A stretch of DNA of 64,000 nt from contig CM119264.1 of assembly GCA_051294375.1 (NCBI GenBank), forward strand, positions 27,037,659 to 27,101,658, written 5' to 3'. Of this stretch, positions 49,336 to 60,569 are shown in pieces. The notes below the pieces were generated by a model. It was not told where the DNA came from. It did no database searches and was given only the letters and a program-made list of their open reading frames with translations. The stretch comes from Paraspadella gotoi. Taxonomy: Eukaryota > Chaetognatha. The translations under genes and the position numbers were made by a program. Numbering within the stretch: the first letter of the stretch is position 1; every line of letters begins with the position of its first letter.

Positions 49336-49794
49336 GTAAGGGGGCCCACGTGGAGGTCAAGAAGAAAGAATAAGTAATTAATAGCTAATAATAGTAACCC
49401 TTGTAATTATTTGCTAGTAGTTGAAAAAAAGTTTAAAGTATTTGAGTATTTATTTGATTTCTTTTGAGTTGGAATTTTTTTTATTTTCAATTGAAAAATT
49501 CGACTTCTTAAAATCTCGATGCTAAAAATCGTGCGTCCTCTATTAAGTTTTTTAAAATATTTTTCATTTAATAATACCGTTAACTACGTTAGCCCGCCTA
49601 TTTTAGGGACCCCAATGATTAAAAAATTGGCCCCGCCAACGATTAAAATTGTTTTCTCTTTAATTTTTTCTTACTTTTTTTTGTCTCGATCTTTTGACAG
49701 TTTATTTTCATTCGAAAGAATTCAAAGCTGTTTTTATTAACATTCTTCTTTCTCTCTTCTCTCTCTTTCTCTCTCTCTTCTCTCTCCTCTCTCT

Positions 49795-49840
<46 letters not shown>

Positions 49841-49845
49841 TGCAG

Positions 49846-50045
49846 GCGCTCGACGTTTACCAGGAAGAGTCGTCGGGCGGCGCCCGCTTCCTGGCCGCCA
49901 GCGGCGCTACGGCGGCGGCGGCGGCGGCGGCGGCCGCCGCTGCATGCCGCCGCCGGCGCCAACGTTACGACATCATAGATTTCCAATCCTCAACGTTCTG
50001 GGCAACGCCCGAAAGCCCCAGCACAGCAGCAACATCGGCCACGCG
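49846..50045 (+). CDS. Candidate exon 5 with poly-Ala run
   Basis: The long CT tract at about 49750-49838 and TTGCAG form a strong acceptor; the donor is GTAGGT at 50046. In phase with exon 4 it reads ALDVYQEESSGGARFLAASG, then a run of alanines encoded by GCG repeats, then RQRYDIIDFQSSTFWATPES. The run could expand or contract and may conceal a frame slip. About 30 bases later the sequence jumps into copy C, so the rest of the gene is lost. Confidence 0.4.
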
Positions 50046-50978
50046 GTAGGTTGGGTTATCATCTTCTCCTTCTCTCTCTCTCTCTCTCTCTCTTTCATTC
50101 GACTCGTCCCAAGAATATAAAACCTTTTTCTTCTTCACTGAAAAATCAATCAGTTTTTTTTTCTTTCGATTCACAGTCTGGTTTTCACCGTCTCGCTTTT
50201 GAGATTCACGGATTCAAAGCAAAATATATTTTTTTTATTTATTTTATTTATTTATTTTTATAAATTTATTAAATTTACTAAATATATGAAATCTTTTTTA
50301 ACAGTATAAATTAAATAGTAATAATAAAACTTCTTTCTTCAGTTTAAGTTCTTGTTTTTTTGAATTTGAAAGAAAAAAAAAGGTTTTGTGTCATTACAAC
50401 TGTATGAACTATGAACTGTGAGGGAGTGAGGCTCCAAAGCGAAAGAGTATTAAAATTTGTTTCCTAAATTCCTGATAATTTTGGGCTTTGAGACCTTGCA
50501 CCTTCCCCTGCAATTAGCTCCACCCATCACTTTTTGGATTTCTTACCGTCTCGTTGATAAGCTTTTTATTTTATAATTATAATAACGTGAGCTCCTCTCT
50601 CGACCTTCTCAATCCGCCAAAGATCTTTATATGTTTTCTCTCCTTTCTCTTCTCTTTCTATTCTATTTCTCTTTCTCTCCTTCTATTCTTTTTTATTCCT
50701 CTTTCTGCCAAAATCATCTCACTTCAGATATGTATATTCTTCTCTCCCTACCACCTTGATCTCCACCCCATCTACACTCCGTCTACACCCAATCTCCAAC
50801 CCCTTCTACACCCCACCATCTCCAACCACCATCTACACCCCCAGGTCGAAAGGCTCCACCTTTTATCTCCTCCTTTTCACTTCGTTTTCCTTCTCCTATT
50901 TATTTTTTTTCTTTCACCCTTTTTGCTTCTTTTTTTTTCTCAAGATCGTAACTTCTTACAACTTACTCGTTGGAAGCT

Positions 50979-51039
<61 letters not shown>

Positions 51040-51053
51040 TCGTCGTCTCGTCT
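50979..51053 (+). repeat. (TCG)n tract, copy C
   Basis: TCG triplets, longer than in copy B (35123-35178). Confidence 0.95.
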
Positions 51054-51240
51054 TTAAATTTAAGGACGGCAAATAGGGCCTCCGTTTATTTTAGACTCGT
51101 TTCCATTTTGCTGGTTAAGTTCCGTCTTTGTGTCGGCAGATTTTTTTCTCAGTTTTGATTTTTTTTCTTTTATCAACCGACTTAATATAATTTCCTTATG
51201 TGTAAAATAAAAATACTATAGCCGCATAGCGGCCTAGCCG

Positions 51241-51300
<60 letters not shown>

Positions 51301-51692
51301 CTCTCTCTTTCATTCGACTCGTCCCAAGAATATAAAACCTTTTTCTTCTTCACTGAAAAATCAATCAGTTTTTTTTTTCTTTCGATTCACAGTCTGGTTT
51401 TCACCGTCTCGCTTTTGAGATTCACGGATTCAAAGCAAAAATATATTTTTTTTATTTATTTTATTTATTTATTTTTATAAATTTATTAAATTTACTAAAT
51501 ATATGAAATCTTTTTAACAGTATAAATTAAATAGTAATAATAAAACTTCTTTCTTCAGTTTCTTGAATAAACAAGGCGTCTTGGATGCGTTACAAAATAA
51601 ATGATTAACGGACCTCCGACGGGCGAGAGAGAACTTCTCACCATATGGTCTGGTTTATATGTGTATGAATTATTTCTTTCTTTCTTTCTTTC

Positions 51693-51717
51693 NNNNNNNN
51701 NNNNNNNNNNNNNNNNN
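51693..51717. other. 25-N assembly gap 4
   Basis: The ~140 bases before the gap (from TCTTCAGTTTCTTGAATAAA, 51551) are repeated directly after it (51718). Copies A and B have this sequence once. The gap therefore joins two overlapping ends within a TTTC tract. Confidence 0.8.
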
Positions 51718-51843
51718 TCTTCAGTTTCTTGAATAAACAAGGCGTCTTGGATGCGTTACAAAATAAATGATTAACGGACCTCCGACGGGCGAGAGAGAAC
51801 TTCTCACCATATGGTCTGGTTTATATGTGTATGAATTATTTCT

Positions 51844-51890
<47 letters not shown>

Positions 51891-53050
51891 CTTCTCTCTA
51901 TCTTTCCAAATCGAAAATGAGAATTATTTCAATTTCTTCTTCTTTTTTTTCTCCTCTCGTCGAAGAAGAACGATTGACGGACAAATTTCTTTTTTTATTT
52001 TTTCTTTTTATTTTCATATCACATTTTTTTCCCCCTTTTTTCTTTTTTTAACTTTTCAACTTCCCCCCCCCGTTCCCATTTTTTTTAGTCTCTCCAATTC
52101 TCTATCCACGAAAAAAAAGCTTTTTTCATTTTCGAATTTTTGACACGTCCTTAAAAATCGATTTGATTTCGAAGAACTCCGCTGACGGTTTCTGTTTTTC
52201 TCTCATTTATTTTTCTTTTTCTTTTTACTTTTTTTTCTTTTAATTTTTCGCTCCGTTTTTCACTTTTCTTCTCGCGTCTTAACGGATTTTTATTGTCTTT
52301 GGCCATCTCCGGGTAACTGGTCCCCACCCGTCCCGATCACCTGATCCCCTGTCCTCTAGTCCCGGTCCTCCTGGTCCCCTGTCCCGAAACGCGCGTCGTT
52401 TGATGATGGATATCTTTTTTTTCGCACGACCCAATTCTGAATCCGGAGGCGAGAGTTCGGCTGCGGGGAAGAACTCGAAAAAAAATGTTGGTTGGTTGTA
52501 ACGTATTTTCTTCAATTTTAATTTTATTTTTATTTTTTATTTTTTGCCTTTTTTAATTTTTTCTTTTCTTTTCTTTTCTTTTCTTTTCTTTTCTTTTTCT
52601 TTTTCTTTATCTTTTTTTTACTCGTTGTCCCTGTCTATTATAAACCTTTCCTTTATTTCAAATCCTTTCTCTCACCTAATGAATTTACATATCTTTTTTT
52701 TTTCAAATTTTTGTCCAAACCTTTTGTCTCGGTTTTAAACATTAAAAAAAAAAAACTAAAATAAGTCGATTGATAAGTCTGTAAATTTTTCAAATTTTTT
52801 TCTTCGTTGCTCGCCGCTCTATAATATATATATATCTAAAAATTATAAGTTTTATAGAATTTTAAATGAATTCAACAACGATTCATTTGAAAATCTCAAC
52901 CACAACGAAACGAAAGGATATAATATCAAATTATAAGTATATAATTTTTATTAACCAGATTTTTCCAATCTCATTTGCTTATTACAGTCCGTTTGAATCG
53001 CTATAAAGAGTATCGATATGATAAAAACGAATACATAAGGAATACTGTTT

Positions 53051-53457
53051 TCGTTTCATATATTAAACGTTAGTTCTAAGTTTGTACATCGATTGTGCAT
53101 AGTCTATTAAGTATAACATAAAACGAAATTATGCTTTCTTAAATTCAGATTAATTTCTCGTAAAGTTGAAGAATTAAAAATTACATATGTTTTTTTTTTT
53201 GTAAATTTTCCAAAGCTTTTTCTCTTTATTTTAAAAACTTAATGGAAAGGGAATTTTTCAAAAGTTTTTTCTTTTTGTAATTATTATATCTGAAAAAATT
53301 ATAACTTTTGAAATTTTACATTATTTGTTTAGTATTTTAAACTATTCCTTTATCGTATAATTTGGAAAATTATTATAAATTATACATAAATTTATTAATT
53401 TATATTTGCTTCGTTCTTCACTTTAGAATTTTAATTAAAGAAATTTAGAAAATACTA
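53051..53457 (+). other. 0.4-kb AT-rich insertion unique to copy C
   Basis: Copies A, B and D run from ...AAATACTGTG directly into TATTCATGTGTTTTTAGCTTC. Copy C instead has about 400 AT-rich bases with no open frame or recognisable termini. The 60 bases just before it are also unusually full of small deletions relative to B. Confidence 0.6.
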
Positions 53458-53904
53458 GCCAGTATTCATGTGTTTTTAGCTTCTTTTTTTTATTTTTTTT
53501 TTTTTTTTGGCTTTTGTGCACGATATACATCGATACGGCAAAATTGGAGCAACCTTCGCGTGACGCTAACATTGTTTACGTTTTTCGCATGTTTTTACAA
53601 CGACGACGACGACGACTGCACGACGACGACGACGACGGACGACGATCTAAACCCAGCCACTCGTACCCGCACGGTCGAGCGGCAATTCCCGACATTTCGG
53701 CCTCTCGTTAGTCTAGTGACCGTTTTGTCTTCTTTTTTGTTTTCGTTTCGCTTTCAATTTTTTGTTTCGTTTTTTTTTTCACTCTCACGATTTTTTTATC
53801 TTAATTTTTGGCGCCTCAAAACTCACCACTCGATCACCAGCGACATCTCTGGTTTGGTATAGTACTTAAATCGAACACGAAAAAAACAAAAGACGCGAAT
53901 TTTT

Positions 53905-53912
53905 TATAAATA
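53905..53912 (+). promoter_or_regulatory. TATAAATA box, copy C
   Basis: Same arrangement as at 24220; the ATG of the Pro/Ser-rich exon is 254 bases downstream. Confidence 0.4.
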
Positions 53913-54158
53913 AATCGATGTAATTGCACCGTCGGGCACATCAGGGCACCGAGGCGCACCGTCGGGCACGAGACACGATCGGACTGTTCGTCGAACAACG
54001 CGGCATTTCACCTCACGCACCACTCCGCGACCACTCCGCGTTCACGCTAGACTCGTCTAACACAGCGACACGATTCTCGTCACACCAGCGACACCTTTGG
54101 TCACGGCTTTGACATCGTCATCCGCCAGGCGGCGACGGAGACTTTGGCGCCGGTCGCG

Positions 54159-55436
54159 ATGGCGGCGCCACCGAAAGAGCGCCGCCTCCGATGGGTCGTC
54201 CTTCGTCTAACGTTCGTCGTCGGTTACGCAGCAGCGCAACGACGCCGCTTCAATCCCATAAAGGCAGCAATCACGCCATCATCTGGCCACCGCCACATGA
54301 TTATCACGTCAACACGCGACTGGGCACAATCCACTCCCAACCCTCGAGCCTTCAACGATGGACATGGTGTCCCTGACTCGAGGAAGACCCAAAGTGGCAC
54401 CCACCCCTTTAACTTACCCTCCAGGGGTCCAGTTCATCGAGGTTCTCTCCCCCTCGGGGCCGTTATTGCCCAGACGGGTCCACTGCCCCAGGCCGCTCTC
54501 AAGGCGAACAGATTCCCACAGCTGGGAATCCCGTCGTCGCTTTTAATTTTCCCTACAATGCGACAGAGGGGCGGTGATCACTACCCCTACCCTGGGCGAA
54601 ACATCGCCCGAGATCGAGGGCCGATTTCCTCCCCTAGGGTTAGCCACGTCGCCCTTCCGGGTCGAAATTGCCCGCACCCTTTGCGGCCGGATTGACTCTA
54701 AGCCCAGAGAGTGCCTTACCCGGCCAACCTCTTCAACACGCCCACAGCCTTACCCTCGTTTTGGCCCCGACGAGAAGTGAGGTTTCCCTCCGCATCTCAT
54801 TGCTCAGTTTACATGAGCGCCGCCATCTCGTCGGTGGTCCCCAACGCAACCATGTGCACCTCCGCCACCACGTGCCTCAATATCCCAATGCGCATTTCCC
54901 AGCAGGTGTCCACCTGACCTCGCCTGACCCTTTCGTCCTCATCCATCTCCATACATGAGCGCACAGGGGCCATTCTCTTCCTCTAGCGCCATCTCAGCAT
55001 CTTCCTCCGCCGGCGTATACCAATTCTCACGCCGCTCGGACGGCGCTCCCTTTACGTTCCGCTAATCCGAGTCTTTCTTCCCTTTCCGCCACGCCTCCTT
55101 TTTGCGTTACGCCCTTCTTCTCTCTCGCCGCGCCTTCTCTCGATTCCATCCTCGAACATTCCCCGACGATCCTCTCCGACGACGCGTCGCCTTCCATGGA
55201 CTTCGCGCCCACTTCCCTCGCGACTTCCGTTCCCTCGTCTCCTCGACGACGCCGTCGCTGACATCTTTTCCTCAAACGGCGCCGCCATCGGCTCAGCTCT
55301 ACTTCGGAGGATTTGAAATCGATGACGCGGGAAAGGACAAGAAGAAGCGGAAGTCGCCCTCGACGGCGGAAGAGAGACGAGGAGAGAATGGCCAAGTTTC
55401 TAGAGTTGAAATCGAAATGCGCAGAAGTAAGTTACC
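54159..55436 (+). CDS. Pro/Ser-rich coding exon, copy C (reference copy; indel slips)
   Basis: The start ATG is in GCGATGGCG context, downstream of a TATA box. The first frame (MAAPPKERRLRWVV...) is open to 54695 and is rich in Pro, Arg and Gly. An overlapping frame takes over from about 54668 (PAPFAAGLTLSPESALPGQP) and continues through HHVPQYPNAHFPAGVHLTSP. After a slip near 54935 the text continues PYMSAQGPFSSSSAISASSS and GVYQFSRRSDGAPF. After another near 55065 comes SANPSLSSLS and DDASPSMDFAPTSLATS. A last section has AQLYFGGFEIDDAGKDKKKR and the charged tail EERMAKFLELKSKCAE, ending exactly at GTAAGT (55437). Ser-Pro sites, a basic KKKRK cluster and a charged, possibly helical tail suggest a nuclear regulatory protein, but I recognise no family. 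The 5' half is less certain than the 3' half. Confidence 0.45.
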
Positions 55437-55671
55437 CTTTTTTAAAAAAAAAATGGCCGCTGCGGAAGTCGGTAAGGGACTGGTGAGTCGAGGCGAGTAG
55501 AAATGGGTAAGGTTAGGGACGATTCTTTCCTCGGATGTTAATTCTAATGGAGAAGCGTTTTTTTAAAAAAAAAACCGAAATGAAAACAATTTAATTGCTA
55601 AAAAGCTTTTATCGATAAAAATCGGGTTAACGATAACGACGGTAGGCGATCGACGGTTGACGGTCTGCGGC

Positions 55672-55691
55672 ACGAGACGACGCGACGACGA

Positions 55692-55763
<72 letters not shown>

Positions 55764-55764
55764 A
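55672..55764 (+). repeat. Interrupted (CGA)n, copy C
   Basis: Sister of 42429-42504, with several extra interruptions. Confidence 0.9.
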
Positions 55765-56314
55765 TACGACAGCCTCAACGATGCTGGCGTCAGAGACAGC
55801 GATCCGATAAGCTGAATAAAAAAACGATCGGTCGGCGGAATTCTTTTCTTATTATTATTATTTCGCATTGAATTTCGATCGTCAAAACGAAACAAATTCT
55901 TGTTGCCTTTTCTTTTCCGCTTTTCGTCTTCCATGTTATAAATTTCTGACTTTCCAATCTTCTGATCGCATCAGCTTCGTCTGGACTTCTTCGTCTCAAA
56001 CAAGTTAACAAGCGATTTCAATTAATTTCTCTGAATCGGCAATTGCTTGCACAGTCGCGAGATAAGCGCGATGATCTGGTACACAGCCCTAATTTTTTAT
56101 TTTCTTTTTGACCAATTTACATTTTGCGTTTTCTGTTTCACCAAGCAACCGCGGCTTGAATCCATCCGGCCACACAGAATTGAGAAAAGGCTGAGCAGCG
56201 GCCTTTCCTGAGATGTCGAAAGCTCAAATACCAAATAGTCTCACAAAGGAGATTTTTTTTTTCTTGAGAGAAAAATTACTCATCATTTGTTGCGAAAATG
56301 AGAGTAGAAATTGC

Positions 56315-56364
<50 letters not shown>

Positions 56365-58626
56365 GAGCGAGAGAGGAGAGAGCAGCGAGTCGGCAAATAG
56401 TGGAGGGAAAAATGAAAATTTGTCCGAGCAAATAAACTCCCGGTTTTCTTGACGAGAGAAAAATCTTAAAAGGAAAACTACAGGGTCACACAAAAGTCTC
56501 CGGTTCAATAGATGATCCTGTTATTTCATTTGAAACCTCGTCCGCCACTCCTACATAACGACCTTGTAGATGTGTCCTCAGAAACGGCTCTCTCGCTACA
56601 ATAGAATCCATTTCAGAAAACTTGGGGCAGGCCCGATGCACGAAAAGGCAGGGACCGACCGTCCGGGGGCTGGAAACTTAAACGTAAAGAAATTTCGGAT
56701 GTTTTTTTCAAGCGACGGGTGGCGGTTTTCTGATGGCGAGATGATTAGAACGAGAATTGATGTTAATCATTCTTTCTTCACCTTAAATATAATAAGGGGA
56801 ACAGAAAAGTTATTACTCGTAATATGCGTTTCATAGTTGCCGAGAAAATAAATAATTCCTTCTACCGAGTAGAGGTGAAATTTTTTCACTTATTTCTTTA
56901 GTTAATATAATATATCTAATATAATTTCTTTGCGTTAAATGAGAATGATTAGAGTTGTCAAAGAATTGTCTCAGTATTGAGAATGATGTCAAGGAATTCG
57001 ATCGAGTTCTTCAGTCTAACAAAATTTAGACGCGAGTTTTTTTTTTGTGTGGAACTTGAGATGAATCTTTAAAAAAATCAAAGTCAAAGAGGAAAAACTA
57101 TTTTAGAAATAAAATGGTCCATCTCTCGAAACCCACTTAACTGTCGTAGTATGACAACATCCCGGTTGCGCCGGATGCCCATTGGCGATGGGGCATCTCA
57201 CTGTTGGGCTTTGGGGGCGTCCGACCCTCAGTGACGCCTCAGTCACTGGCGCCGGTTACCCTAGGACAGTTTCGCTTTGCCAACGCAGATGGAAGTCGTT
57301 AGGACTGTGGATGGAACACAACGCCTGGGATGTGTGTTCATGTGAAAATTGTATGGCTGAACGATGGTGGACGTGAGGCGGAGTGAATATACGCCACAGT
57401 AGCATCTTTTCATCCCTTGAACAGCCACGGAACGGTTCGAGGACTGGAACGGGCTTATAGGCAGGGATGGGTCAGGATTTAACCCTTATGGTAAAAAGCA
57501 GATGACTTTATACTCATCGCGCAACCGGGTCAGGCCAGAAAAAAGGATGATTAATCACGCGGGGTGACCCTTCCGGACCCTCGATGACCCTTCGCGACCC
57601 GACGGCACGTCGCCGATGAGGGGCAAAAACAAAAGAAGAAACTTGAAAGAGATTAAATTTCTGATCGTCTTTTGATCGACCCGAATGGAGAGGAGTCGAG
57701 TCGAATGGAGAGGGAGTCCTTGGGTTCGACGCCCAGGGGAGGACATTACGACTTCGCCCGAAAATAAAGGGAAGGATTCAAATCCTTATCTCATCTCGTG
57801 AGAGAGAGAAGAGGGAGATGAGAGAGAGAGAGAGGAGAAGAGAGAGAGAGAGAGAGAGAGAGAAAATGCCTTTGCTTATTCGAACAAACGCAAGGAGAAT
57901 CGAAGGCGCTAACGTTTGTTTACAGTTCCGCAAACTGATAAACAAAGAACGATGACGACGACGACGACGCGACGACGACGACACGACGAATACGCACAGC
58001 CTCAACGATGCTGGCCGTCAGAGACAGCGATCTCATAAGCTGAATAAAAACACGATCGGTCGGCGGAATTCTTTTTTTATATATTATTTCCGCTTGAATT
58101 TCGATCGTCAAAACGAAACAAATTCTTGTTGCCTTTTTCTTTTCCGCTTTTCGTTCTTCCATGCTTATAAATTTCTGACTTTCCAATCATCTGATCACAT
58201 CAAGCATTCGAGTCTGGACCTTCTTCGTCTCAAAACAAGTTAAACAGCGCATTTCAACGTTAATTTCTCTGAATCGGCAAATTGCTTAGGCAACAGTCGC
58301 GAGATAAGTACGCGCATGACAGTCTCGTAGAAAAAACTATGCAGTTAAAAAAAAAATTTCAGTATATGATTTTTTCATTTTTTGACCAATTTACATTTGC
58401 GTTTTCTGTTTCACCAAGCCAACCGCGCTTGAAATCCATCCGGCCACACAGAATTGCAAGAAAAGGCTGAGAGCAGCGGCCTTTCCTGAGATGTTCGAAA
58501 GCTCAAATACCAAAATACGTCTCACAAAGGAGATTTTTTTTTTCTTGACGAGAAAATTACTTCATCATTTGTCCGAAAATGAGAGTAGAAATTGGCATGA
58601 GAGAGAGAGAGAGAGAGAGAGAGAGA

Positions 58627-58810
58627 TATGCGGCTCGGCTCAGTACCTGTCTGCGAATCTTTCCGACCCAAAATTCTAAGTCCCCGTACTCTTCCAAGCG
58701 TTACCTTTCAGACCTAGGCCTTCTCTACCATCTGCTACTAGTTCGACACCCGGCCAGTCCGTTGCAAACACGATCCAAGACTATTGCGCACGAATTATAG
58801 AACAGAACGA
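58627..58810 (+). other. Mixed-complexity segment at the end of copy C
   Basis: Right after a GA tract the sequence changes to balanced, non-repetitive DNA. One plus frame reads RYLSDLGLLYHLLLVRHPAS before a stop at 58798-58800. It lacks a start and splice signals. It is unlike both the unit and the AT-rich block that follows; it could be an insertion fragment or part of the original neighbour of the unit. Confidence 0.3.
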
Positions 58811-59139
58811 TCGACTCAGAACAACACTTTGTTTTGTTCTTTCTCTCTCTCTCCCCTCTCTTTGGATTGTTTTTTAACCCCTCGATCAACACACTATCCG
58901 CACCACACAGGAGCTGAAGATAGTTTCTCCATTTCTCATTTAACTTAAATTCTTAGGAGAAAAGTGTTTAAAAAATTTTAATATATTATATAATTTTTAT
59001 TTTTTTGATAAAGACACCAAAAAGCATGTATTATCATAGCCATCTTATACTAATGCTTTTGTATAGTTTTATTTTTCTTTTTTTATCTTATAAACTAAAG
59101 TAAAGTAAGATCCTCAGAATTTAAAATAAAATAATTTGT

Positions 59140-59355
59140 TAGGAATAACAGTTTTTAATGTGGCAACGCACAGTTTTATTGACAAGTCAAGTCGGACATG
59201 TTCGATCTTATACGACGTTAGCAGTCTTCATCAGCAAGATGTAAGAAGCTTGATGAAGCTTGATGAAGACTCTAACTCTATAAGCAGTCGAAATACATGT
59301 ACTGATACTACTTGTCAATAAAATTCGTTAGCCACATTAAAACTGTTTATTCCTA
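59140..59355. mobile_element. Head-to-head inverted repeat, Penelope-like terminal fragment candidate
   Basis: Arms 59140-59234 and 59261-59355 are imperfect reverse complements around a 26-base centre. Read outward, each arm goes from TTGATGAAGACT or CTGATGAAGACT through CTTGTCAATAAAA to GCCACATTAAAACTG and TTATTCCTA. The inner part resembles a hammerhead ribozyme: CTGATGA box, short stem GACT/AGTC, then CGAAA. The left arm keeps the CTGATGA box, the right arm keeps the stem and GAAA box; neither keeps all. Hammerheads are known in the terminal repeats of Penelope-like retroelements, which often have inverted termini. Identification is by resemblance only. Confidence 0.45.
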
Positions 59356-59589
59356 AAATGCCTTAAAAAATACAACGAAATCGAAAGTCAACATCATAAT
59401 AAAATTTTATACGTTAGGATGCAGTGACAACATAAATTTAGATGTCCAATTCATTTAGTAGAAATAGCTTTGACTGCGACTTCAATGAGTTTTTCCTTAA
59501 CATGATGTAACGAAATGATTTTTACGTCGACTCTGCTTTTTCAGCCAGATCCCACTATAATTCATCCTATTAATTCGGTTACGTCAATT

Positions 59590-60318
59590 TGCCCCTACCA
59601 ATTCTTTTTGTTGTCGGGCATTCTACTTATACTCAGCTGTCAGAACACTTCCGATATATAAATATTTATGCAGAAAAAGAACGATGCTCCGTCCATCCGT
59701 CCACCTCTTTAGCAAAAAAACACCCAATACTCGTGAATTCGTGATTGTATGGATGGTTTGGAATGAAAATTTTTTATGTGGGTAGGGAAGTGTGTGATTG
59801 ATCTGGATATGCAAGTTTCGATTGGGAAAATTCGGGTCCAAGTGGAAATGGAGTAAACTGGATAAATATATACTATTTCAGCTATTTGAACACCAATTTT
59901 ACTCATAAGTGATCGGGAAGCGAGCTTGAAATTTCTTGTATCTTGGGTAGATAAGTGTGTGTTATTTAAACTGGAAATCAAGTTTTCGCATGGAATCGTC
60001 CTGAAATGTGAAATGAAGTTTAAATGGAAAAAAACAGAAAAACCTGTTAACTAATATGATTATGCTTCTTTTTCTTCTTATTTTTAAATGTGTAAATGCA
60101 TAGATCGTATTAATTAATCAAAACCAATTAATCAGTCAAATAATCAATCAAAAAACTAAACATTTTGGATTCACAATTGCCCTTAACTTATATTCCAATA
60201 ATTTAACTTGAATACAAATTAATTTTAATTTAATTTAAATAATTAACTTGAATTAATTTATTAATTATACCCGATAATGATCGCTAGGGCTAAGATCCCG
60301 ACTTGTTTGCTCAAAACT
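59590..60318 (-). mobile_element. Inverted, short relative of the 3.1-kb element
   Basis: Read on the minus strand it starts AGTTTTGAGCAAACAAGTCG (left end, 60318), carries two copies of the ~110-base TTTAAACTTCATTTC...CACACACTTATCTACCC motif (about 59745-60040) and CCATCC...GGACGGATGGACGG (59700). It ends near the equivalent of GTGCCCGACAA (about 59613). It is about a quarter of the length of the element at 39245-42331 and clearly diverged by substitution, so it is an older, independent copy. Confidence 0.6.
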
Positions 60319-60439
60319 CTATTTAATACAATATTTGCACGAGAAGAATGAATTAAAGGGGAAAGGATTGACGAGAGTTTTGGGGTTCAGGTATCCTGGG
60401 ACCTGATATTTAAAGAGTTGTTATGATGGTACGGCTTTG

Positions 60440-60566
60440 TCACGCCTTCATGGAGAAGGCAAAATGACATGAGTGAATGGCCGACAAGATTTGAGGGGGC
60501 CAGGCCCGACGGACCGACAAATTGGATATAGAGTCGGATCTGGCTTGTAAGTGCATAGATACGACT
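60440..60566 (+). mobile_element. Solo right end of the same element family
   Basis: It matches the last ~110 bases of the 3.1-kb element: CCGACGGACCGAC...GGATATAGAGTCGGATCTGG...GATACGACT followed by an A-run. The terminal hairpin (AGTCGGATCT facing AGATACGACT) is retained although the sequence has changed. Confidence 0.55.
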
Positions 60567-60569
60567 AAA

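Larger units (their letters stand above)
50073..58626 (+). repeat. Large repeated unit, copy C (rearranged)
   Basis: The order, using copy B coordinates, is: 35452-35712, then back to about 34482 and forward to 35845, gap 4 with a repeated flank, then on to about 37040. A 0.4-kb insertion follows, then 37107-39242, then 42333-44756 without the 3.1-kb element, and finally a jump back to about 42470-43085. The backward steps near 50343, 51718 and 57960 each lie at or close to simple repeats or T-runs. Confidence 0.85.
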
